A stretch of 64,000 nucleotides of DNA. Source: Streptomyces cynarae (GTDB lineage Bacteria > Actinomycetota > Actinomycetes > Streptomycetales > Streptomycetaceae). The notes below the pieces were generated by a model. That model searched no databases. It was not told the DNA's origin and saw nothing but the letters and a program-made list of their open reading frames with translations. This document shows positions 1 to 9,170 of this stretch, one piece after another. Made by a program: the position numbers and the translations under genes. The first letter of the stretch is position 1. The number at the start of each line of letters is the position of its first letter. The stretch covers positions 5,858,001 to 5,922,000 of the forward strand of contig NZ_CP106793.1 in NCBI RefSeq assembly GCF_025642135.1. Reading direction: 5' to 3'.

Positions 1-3000
1 ACCGGCTTCGAGGAGAACGTCGTCCTGAAGTCCCGTCCGGCGGCCGGTTATTCGGTCACCATCCCGGTCTCCGCCAAAGGTCTGACCGCCAAGCAGGCGA
101 AGAACGGATCGATCACTTTCACCGACGCGGCCGGGAAGGTCGCCGGACGCATCCCCGCACCGGCGATGTGGGACGCCAAGGTCGACGCCAAGTCGCTGGA
201 ACACACCCACCGCATGCGGGTGTCCATGTCGATGAAGCAGTCCGGCGACACGGTGGACCTCACCCTCACCCCGGACGCGAAGTTCCTGGCCGACCCTGCG
301 ACCCGGTACCCGGTCACCGTCGATCCCTCCGCAACTCTGTCCACCGTGCTGGACACGTTCGTGGAGAACACCGACGCCACGGCCGAGTACCTGTCGACCG
401 ACCTGAAGCTGGGCACCTACGACGCGGGAACCGATGTCGCCCGCTCCTTCCTGCAGTTCCCGGTCTCCCAGCTGGACAACACCAAGATCCTGTCCTCGTC
501 GCTGAACCTGTACGAGTACTGGTCCGGCAACTGTGTGCAGAACTCCTGGGAGTTGTGGCAGACCGGCGCCGCCGGCTCCGGCACCCTCTGGTCGAACCAG
601 CCGGCGTGGACGACGAAGTACGCCACCACCACCCAGACCAAGGGGTACCCGTCCTCCTGCGGAGGTTCCATACCGGCCGGCTGGGTGTCGATCGATCCCA
701 CCACGCTGCTGCAGTACGCGGGTGACCACGGCTACAGCTACTCCAACATGGGCATCCGGGCGACCAACGAGACCGACTCCAACAGCTGGAAGCGGTTCTA
801 CTCGGCCAACGCGCCCAGCAACGTGCCGTATCTGTCGGTGACGTACAACTCGTACCCGATGACCTCCGCGCCGACGGCGGCACCCGGTGTCTCCGCGGTC
901 TCCGGATCCACCACCACCCTGTACAGCAACACCACCACCCCGCAGCTGCAGGCCACGGTGACGGACGCCGACGGCGGCAACGTCATGTCCCAGTGGAACG
1001 TCTACGACACCACGGGAGGCGGCAACACTCAGGTCATCGCGAACCTCAACGGCTCCTGGACGGACTCGGGCGGCATCTCCAGCGCCACCGTGCCCGCCGG
1101 CAAGCTGGTGGACGGCCACACCTACACGGCCTGGCCGTGGGGATACGACGGCTCGCTGTGGGCCCGGCAGACCGTGCCGAAAGGCCTGGTCTTCACCGTC
1201 GACACCACCAAGCCGGGTGCGCCGGCGGTCTCCTCGACCGACTACCCCTCCGGAGCGTGGGCGAACGGAGCCGGCCAGGCCGGCAACTTCACCATCACTC
1301 CGCCCGCCTCCGGCACCGACACCTCCGGCGTGGTCTGGCAGTTGGACGCGAACATGCCGACGACCACCGCGACCACCGGCAGCGCGGTGACGGTGTCGGT
1401 CACCCCGCCGACCGACGGTTCGCACACCCTCACCGTCGCCACCCGGGACCTGGCGGGCAACCTCTCCTCATCGACGACCTACCAGTTCAACGCGGGCGCG
1501 GGAGCCGTGACCGCGCCTGAGGACGGCACCCGTACCGACAAGCGGGTCACCCTGGCCGCGGCCGGGCCCGGCACCGCGCAGTCGGTGACCTTCCAGTACC
1601 GGCGCTCGGCCACCGATGCGTGGACCACGGTCCCGGTCGCGAATGTGACCAACGGCGGCAACCCCGTCTCCGCCTGGCCGGTCAACATGGTCGGCGGGGC
1701 CTCTCCGTCCCTGCTGTGGGATGTCGCCTCCACTCTTGGCGACGACGGGTCCGTGCAGGTCCGCGGCGAGTTCGCCACGGGTTCCGGGACCTATGACTCC
1801 TCGGCGGTCACCTTCACCCTGGACCGGTTGTCCTCGCAGTCGGCGACCTCTCAGGTCGGCCCCGGGACGGTGAACCTGTCGACGGGCGACTACTCGCTGT
1901 CGGCCACCGATGCGTCGGCATTCGGCATCTCGGTCGGCCGCAGCAGCTCCTCCCGGAACCCTTCCAACGGATCGCTGACCGGACTGGCCGCCCCTTTCGG
2001 ACCGCAGTGGACCATGGGCGACGTCACCGCCAACGCGGCAACGGCCTACACCGAGATCCGCCCGGTGACCTCCACCGCAGTCCAGCTCGTGCTGGCGGAC
2101 GGCAGCGAGGTGGCCTTCACCAAGAACAGCGACGGATCCTGGACGCCTGAGCCCGGCCGGGAGTCGTACGCCCTCAGCTACAACAGCTCGGCGGACAAGT
2201 ACACGCTCACCGACGACAACGGCACCGTGACGGTGTTCGCCAAGTCGGCGAGCACCGCCGGGGTGTGGACGGTGGCCACGACCACGCCGACCGGTTCGGG
2301 CAACGCCAGCCTGTACCGCTTCGACGCCGTGACCCAGGGCGGCGCCACCCTGATGCGGCCGGCCCGGATCGCCGCACCCACCTCCGCGGTCTCCGACCTG
2401 AACGCCTCGTGCCTGACCCCGGCCACCCCCGCTGTCGGCTGCCGTGTGCTGGAAGTCGACTACGCGTCGGCCACCACGGCCACCGGCACGACCAACGGCA
2501 CCTTCGGCGACTACTCGGGCCAGGCCGACCAGATCGTCCTGTGGGCCACCGACCCCGCCGACGGCACCGAGACCTCCACGGTCGTGGCCCAGTACGCATA
2601 CGACTCGAGCGGCATGCTGCGCCAGGTCTGGGACCCCCGGATCAGCCCCCACCTGGTCACTTCCTACTCCTACGACACCACCGGCCGGGTCACCACGCTG
2701 ACGCCGCCCGGCCGGCTTCCGTGGACGTTCGCCTACGGAACCGCGGGCACCGACGGCGACAGCAACGCCGGCCGGCTGCTCTCCGCCTCCCGGCCGACCC
2801 TGGCCCCCGGTACCGCGTCGACCACCAACGGCACCGCCACCACGAACCTGGTGTACGACGTGCCGCTGACCACCGGCGCGGGCGGCCCCGACGCCATGGG
2901 GACCTCGGACGTGGCGGCATGGGCGCAGAGCGACGTGCCCACCGACGCGACCGCGGTCTTCCCACCCGACCAGACCCCGGCGTCCCACACCGGAGCGGGA

Positions 3001-5772
3001 AACCTGGCCACCGGCGACTACACCCGGGCCACCGTGCACTACCTCGACGTCTCGGGACGTGAGGTCAACACCGCCGCACCGGGCGGCCACATCACCACCA
3101 CCGAGTACGACGGGGACGGCAAGACCGTCCGTGAACTGTCCGCGTCCAACCGCGAACTGGCCCTCGCGGCAAGCTCCAACGCCGAGCTGGTCACCCTGGG
3201 CCTGTCCTCGATGACCACCGCCCAGCGCGCGACAGCCCTGTCCACCCAGTACGTCTACGACGCGAGCGGTCTCGACGAGACCGACACCTACGGGCCGACC
3301 CACCAGGTCACCCTGCAGCACGCGGTCACGGCTTCCGGATCGTCCGCCGCGCTCGCCGCGGGCACCGCGGTGGCGGCACGGGCCCACATCCACAACACCT
3401 TCGACGAGGGCCGGCCCACCGACGGCAGCGCCAACGTCGCCGACGAGATCACCACGACGGTCACCGGCATCAGCATCCCGGGATACGCCTCGGACGCCGA
3501 CACCCGCACCGTGAAGACCTACTACGACTGGACCCTCGGCAAGCCGGTCAGGTCGGTCACCGACCCGAACGGTCTGGCCATCACCACGACCAAGGCGTAC
3601 AACAGCCAGGGGGCGACGACCTCGACGTCCCTGCCCGCCTCCAGCGGTTCGGACGCCGGAACGACCACGACCAGCTACTACACGGCCACCGGCTCGGCTC
3701 CCTGCGGCGGTCACCCGGACTGGGCGGACCTCGTCTGCCAGACCGGGCCGGCCGCGAACATCACCGGCGGCGGCTCCAACCCGGCCCAGCGGGTGACCTC
3801 CACGACCACCTACGACATGTACGGAACGGTCGCCACCGTCACCGAGACCGCGAACGGCGTCACCCGGACCACCACCACCTCGCACGACAGCGCCGACCGC
3901 CCGGTCCAGGTGACGATCACCGGCGGGGTCGGCCAAGCGGTGCAGACCACCACCACCGACTACGACCCGGGCAGCGGCCAGGAGTCGTCGACCAGTGGCA
4001 CCGACGGGCGCAGCGTCAGCCAGGCCTACGACCAGCTCGGCCGGCTGATGAGCTCGACCGACGCCGACGGCAACACCGCGGCCACCCAGTACGACGCGCT
4101 GGACCGGCCCACCAAGGTGACCGACTCCGCCCCGTCCACGACCACCTACACCTACGACACCGCGCAGGACCCGCGCGGCCTGCTCACCTCCCAGAACGAC
4201 TCCAACGCCGGTACCTTCACGGCCGGTTACGACGCCGACGGCAACCTGGTCACCGAGGCCATGCCCGGCTCGGTCACGATGCAGCAGACCCTGGACACCA
4301 CGGGCCGTACCACCGCCCGAAGTTACACCGACTCGTCGGGCAACGTGCTGGTCAGCGACCAGGCGACATTCTCCGCGAGCGGGCAGCAGGCCGGCCACGC
4401 GCTGTCCACCTCGGGCGGGCTCGGCGTCGACGACAGCTACGGCTACGACGCGGCCGGGCGGCTCACCTCGGTGGCCGAGACGGCGATCCAGGGCCAGGCG
4501 AAGACCTGCACGCAGCGGACCTACGCCTTCGACGCCGACTCCAACCGCACCTCACTGACCAGCGCCGTGGGCACAACAACCCTCGACGGCTCCACCCCGA
4601 GCTGCCCCACCAGCGGCGGCACGGCGACCACCTACAGCTACGACAGCGCGGACCGGCTGGTCACCAGCGGATACACCTACGACGCCTTCGGCCGCACCAC
4701 GGCCGAACCAGGCGGCACCACCACCGCCTACTACGTCAACGACCTCGTCTACCAGCAGACCAAGGGCACCGGCAGGTCCACCTGGCTGACCGACCCGACA
4801 GGCCGCATCCGGGCCTACACCACCGAGTCCGACACCACCGGCACCTGGACGCAGACCGCGTCGAGGACCAACCACTACGACGGCTCCTCCAGCGCTCCCT
4901 CCTGGACCGTCGAGAACACCACATCGGGCGCCTACACCCGCCAGATCGCCGACATCACCGGGGATCTGGGTGCCAGCTACTCCTCGTCGAACGGCGACAT
5001 CACCCTGCAACTCAGCGATCTGCACGGGGACATCACCATGTCCCTGCCGATCAACGACGCGGGCGCGTCGGTGACCGTGACGGCCACCGACGAGTACGGC
5101 AACCCGATCGCCACCACACCCAGCACCCGCTACGACTGGCTCGGCAGCAAGGAGGTCTCCAGCGAGACGCCCACCGAGGACGTACTGATGGGCGCGCGGC
5201 TCTACAACCCGGCACTCGGGCGCTTCCTGTCGGTCGACCCCGTACCGGGCGGCGGCGCCAACGACTACGTCTACTGCTCGGGTGACCCGGTCAACTGCAC
5301 CGACCTGAGCGGGAGGTACGACGACGGCAACATCGCGCAGAGCACTTCGGCCGAGCGGCACTGGTGCTACTGGCCCTGGCACTGGCGGATCTGCTCCTAC
5401 ATCGCAGCGGACGCCTACGCCGCACGCTCCGAGGCCACGTATCTCTTCGGCAGCGTGAACGGCCGCAGCTACGGCGATGCCTTCCAGCACATCCTGTGGA
5501 TGGCACTCCTCTCCTACGATGTGGGGGCGGGAACCGCACGCGCCGCGGGACAACGCCATGAGGACTTCTCCGGCAACGATTCCAGATACATGGCGCTGCA
5601 CAACAACAACATCGGCATCGAAGTCGGCGAGGTCATGCACTACTACCACTATTCGCGCGGCGGGCGGGCATTCGCCCGGACCGTTGTCTGGTGGTCGTGG
5701 CTGGAGGCCTGCTACGGGGACGCCTATGTGCCGCGTTATGTCGGTTACCAGGCGAGGGTTTGCTATGGGTGA
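1..5772 (+). CDS. RHS/YD-repeat polymorphic toxin-like protein (5' end outside window)
   Basis: The frame is open from base 1, so the start lies upstream; an internal ATG at 166 is not the true start. Over 340-840 the protein reads like a DNRLRE (secreted, beta-rich) region. From about 2590 to 4700 it carries YD/RHS repeats (YDSSG, YDTTGRVTTLT, YDQLGRLMSSTD, YDALDRPTK, YDAAGRL). The RHS-associated core is at about 5188-5322 (ARLYNPALGRFLSVDP, then DPVNCTDLSGR). The remaining 150 residues are unrelated to the repeats and form the expected variable tip. They contain GDAFQHILWMALL, HED and MALHNNNIG, resembling the H..W, HE and LHNN pattern of DUF6973-type domains (inference). RHS proteins form a shell around a C-terminal toxin used in contact competition. 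The gene overlaps the next small gene by 8 bases, as toxin and immunity genes often do. Confidence 0.9.
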   Translation, partial: TGFEENVVLKSRPAAGYSVTIPVSAKGLTAKQAKNGSITFTDAAGKVAGRIPAPAMWDAKVDAKSLEHTHRMRVSMSMKQSGDTVDLTLTPDAKFLADPATRYPVTVDPSATLSTVLDTFVENTDATAEYLSTDLKLGTYDAGTDVARSFLQFPVSQLDNTKILSSSLNLYEYWSGNCVQNSWELWQTGAAGSGTLWSNQPAWTTKYATTTQTKGYPSSCGGSIPAGWVSIDPTTLLQYAGDHGYSYSNMGIRATNETDSNSWKRFYSANAPSNVPYLSVTYNSYPMTSAPTAAPGVSAVSGSTTTLYSNTTTPQLQATVTDADGGNVMSQWNVYDTTGGGNTQVIANLNGSWTDSGGISSATVPAGKLVDGHTYTAWPWGYDGSLWARQTVPKGLVFTVDTTKPGAPAVSSTDYPSGAWANGAGQAGNFTITPPASGTDTSGVVWQLDANMPTTTATTGSAVTVSVTPPTDGSHTLTVATRDLAGNLSSSTTYQFNAGAGAVTAPEDGTRTDKRVTLAAAGPGTAQSVTFQYRRSATDAWTTVPVANVTNGGNPVSAWPVNMVGGASPSLLWDVASTLGDDGSVQVRGEFATGSGTYDSSAVTFTLDRLSSQSATSQVGPGTVNLSTGDYSLSATDASAFGISVGRSSSSRNPSNGSLTGLAAPFGPQWTMGDVTANAATAYTEIRPVTSTAVQLVLADGSEVAFTKNSDGSWTPEPGRESYALSYNSSADKYTLTDDNGTVTVFAKSASTAGVWTVATTTPTGSGNASLYRFDAVTQGGATLMRPARIAAPTSAVSDLNASCLTPATPAVGCRVLEVDYASATTATGTTNGTFGDYSGQADQIVLWATDPADGTETSTVVAQYAYDSSGMLRQVWDPRISPHLVTSYSYDTTGRVTTLTPPGRLPWTFAYGTAGTDGDSNAGRLLSASRPTLAPGTASTTNGTATTNLVYDVPLTTGAGGPDAMGTSDVAAWAQSDVPTDATAVFPPDQTPASHTGAGNLATGDYTRATVHYLDVSGREVNTAAPGGHITTTEYDGDGKTVRELSASNRELALAASSNAELVTLGLSSMTTAQRATALSTQYVYDASGLDETDTYGPTHQVTLQHAVTASGSSAALAAGTAVAARAHIHNTFDEGRPTDGSANVADEITTTVTGISIPGYASDADTRTVKTYYDWTLGKPVRSVTDPNGLAITTTKAYNSQGATTSTSLPASSGSDAGTTTTSYYTATGSAPCGGHPDWADLVCQTGPAANITGGGSNPAQRVTSTTTYDMYGTVATVTETANGVTRTTTTSHDSADRPVQVTITGGVGQAVQTTTTDYDPGSGQESSTSGTDGRSVSQAYDQLGRLMSSTDADGNTAATQYDALDRPTKVTDSAPSTTTYTYDTAQDPRGLLTSQNDSNAGTFTAGYDADGNLVTEAMPGSVTMQQTLDTTGRTTARSYTDSSGNVLVSDQATFSASGQQAGHALSTSGGLGVDDSYGYDAAGRLTSVAETAIQGQAKTCTQRTYAFDADSNRTSLTSAVGTTTLDGSTPSCPTSGGTATTYSYDSADRLVTSGYTYDAFGRTTAEPGGTTTAYYVNDLVYQQTKGTGRSTWLTDPTGRIRAYTTESDTTGTWTQTASRTNHYDGSSSAPSWTVENTTSGAYTRQIADITGDLGASYSSSNGDITLQLSDLHGDITMSLPINDAGASVTVTATDEYGNPIATTPSTRYDWLGSKEVSSETPTEDVLMGARLYNPALGRFLSVDPVPGGGANDYVYCSGDPVNCTDLSGRYDDGNIAQSTSAERHWCYWPWHWRICSYIAADAYAARSEATYLFGSVNGRSYGDAFQHILWMALLSYDVGAGTARAAGQRHEDFSGNDSRYMALHNNNIGIEVGEVMHYYHYSRGGRAFARTVVWWSWLEACYGDAYVPRYVGYQARVCYG

Positions 5773-6250
5773 TGGCGCAGCGCGGCTGCCGAGACGGCTC
5801 TGGCCTCGGTCGCGTCGCCGGCAGGCAGTCATCTGCGTCCTGCTCCTGGTGGCAGCACTGGCCATCGCCGAGTGGTACCGCTCTCAACCGGACGCCCAGA
5901 TCGAAGCCCGGATCGCCGTACTCAGAAAGGATCCGATCCTGACGGCCTTCCGAGCAGAACTGGGACAGCCGGACAATCCGGTCACCCGCTGGAAATGCAC
6001 CATGGAACTGCCGCCTGCCTACTCGGAGGATTTCCATGCGAAGGCGGACACCGAGAGCGCCCAGAGCATCGCGGCGATTGCCCGCGGCGCAGGCTGGAAA
6101 ACCAGGATCAACCGTCAACCCGCCCGATCATTCACCGTCGAACTGCATAAGTCCTTCGGAACCTGGGCGAGCGATTCGCTCTTGCTGCTGCACCAGGGCA
6201 GCGTGACCGTGGAACTCGACGCCGTCGACACCGATCACGCTTCCTGCTAG
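5765..6250 (+). CDS. small membrane-anchored protein, candidate immunity protein for the RHS tip
   Basis: ATG at 5765 lies inside the last codons of the RHS gene (8-base overlap), giving 161 aa. Residues 1-20 are basic (MGDGAARLPRRLWPRSRRRQ), followed by one hydrophobic segment at about 21-34 (AVICVLLLVAALAIAEW) and an exported or extracytoplasmic domain of about 125 residues rich in charged residues. No family was recognised. Position directly behind a polymorphic toxin, tight coupling and a single membrane anchor fit an immunity protein that protects the producer at the membrane. It could instead be a secreted accessory protein. The frame is certain, the role is inferred. Confidence 0.7.
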   Translation: MGDGAARLPRRLWPRSRRRQAVICVLLLVAALAIAEWYRSQPDAQIEARIAVLRKDPILTAFRAELGQPDNPVTRWKCTMELPPAYSEDFHAKADTESAQSIAAIARGAGWKTRINRQPARSFTVELHKSFGTWASDSLLLLHQGSVTVELDAVDTDHASC

Positions 6251-6257
6251 CCACACC

Positions 6258-6293
6258 GTGGCGGGCCGCCGCCGCGAGCCGGCGGCCCGCCAC
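6258..6293 (+). terminator. strong GC hairpin after the RHS/immunity pair
   Basis: Perfect 14-bp arms, 6258-6271 (GTGGCGGGCCGCCG) and 6280-6293, with an 8-base loop, starting 8 bases after the stop codon of the immunity candidate. No T-run follows, as is common in Streptomyces. Confidence 0.8.
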
Positions 6294-6314
6294 AGGGGCT
6301 GCGGGGGCGAGAGC

Positions 6315-6355
6315 AAGGCGCCTGACAGGGCAACAGCCCAGGTCGGGCGCCTTTT
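6315..6355 (+). terminator. second hairpin with T-run
   Basis: AAGGCGCC (6315-6322) pairs with GGCGCCTT (6346-6353) and runs into TTTT. It backs up the preceding hairpin. Confidence 0.55.
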
Positions 6356-6550
6356 CGGTCGGCCTCCGGTGGCTGAGCGACGCGGAAACCGGTCTGGGCT
6401 CGCTGCTTCTGATAGCGGCCCTCAGTGATCACCCACCCATTCACCCACCCATCCCACAAGCTCGACCAGAGGGTCCTCGAACACTACGCAGAAAGAGAGG
6501 GACGCCATGACCGACCGACGGGAAGTCGTTGCAAGCCCGCCGAGAATTTG

Positions 6551-6835
6551 ATGCCCGGCGTCCCCTACGTCCGCGGCTCGGGGCAGGCTCGACGCAGCGC
6601 CGGCGCCTTGGCCGCACAGCTGACGAATCTGGCCGTGGAGCCGGACTTCCCAGGTCTCTCGGCCGACGTGAACGTCTCGGGGGACGGCCTGGTACGCCTC
6701 GGGACCATCCGACCGGAGGCAGCCCTGGTGCTGGCCCGACTGATCGTGTCGGGCCTCGGGGCAGAGAAGGAAATGGATGCCGATGCGCTGACGGTGGAGG
6801 CAGGCAGCGCCCGTCGGAATTCATCGGCTGCCTGA
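6551..6835 (+). CDS. small hypothetical protein
   Basis: 94 aa, starting MPGVPYVRGSGQ. The interior (GALAAQLTNLAVEPDFPGLSA... RPEAALVLARLIVSGL) looks like a real folded protein and third positions are G/C rich, but no family is recognised. A well-placed purine-rich site (AGAGAGGGA) precedes another ATG at 6507. That frame gives only 14 codons (MTDRREVVASPPRI) and ends in TGATG, so its stop overlaps the ATG at 6551. Either a leader peptide is translationally coupled to this gene, or a frameshift has split one longer gene. The open frame extends back to 6425, without a convincing ribosome site. Confidence 0.5.
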   Translation: MPGVPYVRGSGQARRSAGALAAQLTNLAVEPDFPGLSADVNVSGDGLVRLGTIRPEAALVLARLIVSGLGAEKEMDADALTVEAGSARRNSSAA

Positions 6836-6892
6836 TCACGTCAGCCAGTAAGACTCCGGCCGGTTGCGGTTCGAACGGTGACCGGCCGGCCT

Positions 6893-6935
6893 GGCCCCGC
6901 ACGTAGTCAATCCCCGTCGACCGACGTGCGGGGCC
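6893..6935. terminator. hairpin between convergent genes
   Basis: Perfect 12-bp arms GGCCCCGCACGT (6893-6904) and ACGTGCGGGGCC (6924-6935), loop 19 bases. It lies downstream of the 6551 gene and downstream of the minus-strand 7078 gene, so it may serve both. Confidence 0.65.
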
Positions 6936-6962
6936 TTCTGCTGCACGCAACGCGTTTCGTCC

Positions 6963-7020
6963 GTTGGTCTGCCGCTCGGCAGGGACCGGCGCCCCAGCCC
7001 GGACGAAGCGGCAGACCAAC
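6963..7020. repeat. perfect 14-bp inverted repeat
   Basis: GTTGGTCTGCCGCT at 6963-6976 and its exact complement at 7007-7020, separated by 30 bases. It lies just beyond the stop of the minus-strand 7078 gene. It may be that gene's terminator or a recombination or protein-binding site; no T-run is present. Confidence 0.5.
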
Positions 7021-7077
7021 ACGTTCAGTGCGCAGCAAAGAGGGTTTAGGCGTTCCCTCTCGCTGGATCGGGTTGAA

Positions 7078-8721
7078 TCAGCCCGGCTGGCTGGCGCGCC
7101 ACTCCAGGGCCTGAGGCTCTTCCGTGAACTCGACAAGGTGCTGGCCGGCGTACCGCTGGAGCGCATCGCGCACATCCGCCGGGGTGACGCGGAAGAACTC
7201 CTTTCGGGTGTTGACGCGGTTGACTCGATGGTCCGCGAACTCCTGATGCAGCTGGAACTCCAGGCCGACCGCGTCTTTGCTGAAGATCAGTGCGTGGACA
7301 TCGAACCGGAACGGCACTGATGCACCGCTCAGCTCGTAAACGCGCTCCAGTGGTTCCAGGCGTCGCGTCATCCCGATCTTGACCATCCGCTCCCCGAAGG
7401 CGCCGATGTTGGAGATCACGTATACATACCCAGCGCGGACATTGGCGGCACGCGCCTCGACGGAACTGAGGGACTCCTCGATCTCTGCCAGCCTCACTTC
7501 CATCTCCGCTACCGCGTCGGTGTCCCCACGTTCCCGGAGTCGCTCCAAAGCGGCCTGGTAGTGGCTCAGCTCCTTTTGCAGCTTCTCCCGCTCGCGTTCC
7601 AACTCCCGTTGCGCAGCGGCCTCTTCCTTCTCGCGCGCTCGGACCTCCCGCTGAGCTTCCTTCTCCTCCTCCTTCTTCTGAAGGAAGTCCGCAGTCAGTT
7701 GCAGCTCACGCACGCGGGCGTCGTGGTAGGCGTCCGAAATACGGATGTTCATGGTCGCCCCGAGCTTGGCGATTGTCTCCCGACTCTTGTAGAGGCGGTC
7801 AATCAGGGAGTTCAGACGGTGGGGGCGCATGGAGCGCACCGCGTAATCCGCCTCGGCGTTGTACGCCCTGAGCATGAGTTTCGAGAAGTCCCGTACCATC
7901 TTGCGCCCGGCGCTGGCAGATCCGTTGACAGTCCAGTCCTGAGCGGCGAGCACTGCTTGGTCGGTTCGCGCAAGCGCCTTGATATGGGCCTGCAGTGTCT
8001 CCAATTGAGAGCGGTAGGCAATGGCATCCTGCAGCTGATGCCGGTAGGCGTAGATTCCGACCTGCTGAAGCATGGCTGTTTCGTCGGTGGTGACAACCTG
8101 AGCCTGCAGTTCGGCAAGGCGGTTTCCGGCCTGATAGGTTTCCTGCCGAATCCTCTCCGTCTCCTTCCGGGCAAGCTCGGCGTCCTTGGAAGCCTTTTTC
8201 GCTTCTTCTTTCTGCTTCTTAACCTCTTCGCGAGCGCTCTGCCGGATCTGCTCTGCATCGGCTTCCGCAGCTTCGCGCAAAGCAGCGGTTTCCTCTCGCG
8301 CCAGACGCAGGGCATCGAGGACCTGCACGGCGTCCATGCCCTGCGTACGCGCCACCCAGGCTCGCAGCTGTTCGATCTCTTGGGTCTCGTCGCGGCGACG
8401 TCTGCCGAACAGGCCACCGCGGCGAGCAGGCGGAATGGGCACCTGCGGGAGTGCGGAGGACTCTGCACCAACGACCAGGTCGGCGTATGTCGGGCCGGGC
8501 GGCGCGGTCAGCGCGCCATGGACATCCGCAGCCTGGCCAGGCATTGGCGTGGCGTCAGCGCTGACGCCTACAGCACTCACGCTACTCGTGGTGTCAGGCA
8601 CCCACAGCTGCCAACCTGGCGGCAGCGGTGGCCACGACGGGTCCGGATGCCATCCGGGGGGCGGCATCCATCCCGGAGGCGGTGCCGGCCAACCTGGCGG
8701 CGGATTGAACCGATACAGCAT
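7078..8721 (-). CDS. DUF4041-type coiled-coil protein with C-terminal GIY-YIG/T5orf172 (MUG113-like) nuclease domain
   Basis: 547 aa from ATG at 8721, preceded by GGGGGG seven bases upstream; an in-frame extension to 8841 is less likely. Residues 8-44 are Pro/Trp repeats (PPGW..PPPGWHPDP). Residues about 130-420 form a long charged coiled coil with the DUF4041-like stretch. Residues 431-515 (GYVYVISNIGAFG, MVKIGMTRRLEP, FDVHALIFSKDA, LEFQLHQEF, RKEFF) match the T5orf172/MUG113 branch of the GIY-YIG nuclease fold. Proteins with this DUF4041-GIY-YIG layout are widespread in phages and accessory islands. DNA binding or nicking is likely, substrate unknown. The gene stands alone and faces the 6551 gene. 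Confidence 0.75.
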   Translation of the reverse strand: MLYRFNPPPGWPAPPPGWMPPPGWHPDPSWPPLPPGWQLWVPDTTSSVSAVGVSADATPMPGQAADVHGALTAPPGPTYADLVVGAESSALPQVPIPPARRGGLFGRRRRDETQEIEQLRAWVARTQGMDAVQVLDALRLAREETAALREAAEADAEQIRQSAREEVKKQKEEAKKASKDAELARKETERIRQETYQAGNRLAELQAQVVTTDETAMLQQVGIYAYRHQLQDAIAYRSQLETLQAHIKALARTDQAVLAAQDWTVNGSASAGRKMVRDFSKLMLRAYNAEADYAVRSMRPHRLNSLIDRLYKSRETIAKLGATMNIRISDAYHDARVRELQLTADFLQKKEEEKEAQREVRAREKEEAAAQRELEREREKLQKELSHYQAALERLRERGDTDAVAEMEVRLAEIEESLSSVEARAANVRAGYVYVISNIGAFGERMVKIGMTRRLEPLERVYELSGASVPFRFDVHALIFSKDAVGLEFQLHQEFADHRVNRVNTRKEFFRVTPADVRDALQRYAGQHLVEFTEEPQALEWRASQPG

Positions 8722-9170
8722 GCACGCCCCCCAACCTGGCCTGTCCCCACAGACCGACACATTGGGTCCATAGCTCGTACGGCCTCGAGCGCGGACAGTT
8801 AGTAGACGGAGCGTACTACTTGCCTGGACCAACGATCCCAAGATTGAAGCGGCCCGCGTCGGTCGGCGGCTGCTTCCCCCAGTGCTGGCCCGTTGTGGAG
8901 GTGACCAGCCCGTTCGAGCCGGGCGGGGTGGGGAAGCGACATCCGCTTTAGGAGTTCGATCTACACCCGCCCCTGGGGCCGTCGATGGCTGGTCCGACGG
9001 TCGCCCGATGATGCTGTTGTATCGCCGGGACGGGGCAGACGTCCAATGGATCGTCTAGCCGGTCCGCCCACTGCCACCACGCGTGCCGGTCCGCGCGCCG
9101 CCACAACACCCTGCAGGTCGATGCCAGCCGTCGCAAAGCCGTGGCCGGGAGACGGCGACCTCGCCCAGTA
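8722..9170. other. intergenic stretch with decayed DNA
   Basis: No intact gene. It contains a remnant of a Cys/Trp-rich small protein at 9005-9115 (minus) and an 18-base match (8944-8961) to 16102-16119, described separately. Confidence 0.6.
9005..9115 (-). pseudogene. fragment of a Trp-rich zinc-ribbon-like small protein
   Basis: The minus strand reads CRVLWRRADRHAWWQWADR then LDDPLDVCPVP. The same family is seen at 45646-45780 (CRALWRCTGRHVW). Here the N-terminal CPEC part is missing and no proper start is present, so it is a decayed copy. Confidence 0.5.

Noticed and set aside
1468..4398. 976-codon minus-strand open frame
   Set aside because: It mirrors the RHS gene on the other strand; Gly/Arg/Val-rich composition typical of high-GC shadow frames.
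4552..5865. 437-codon minus frame over the RHS C-terminus
   Set aside because: Shadow of the RHS core and tip.
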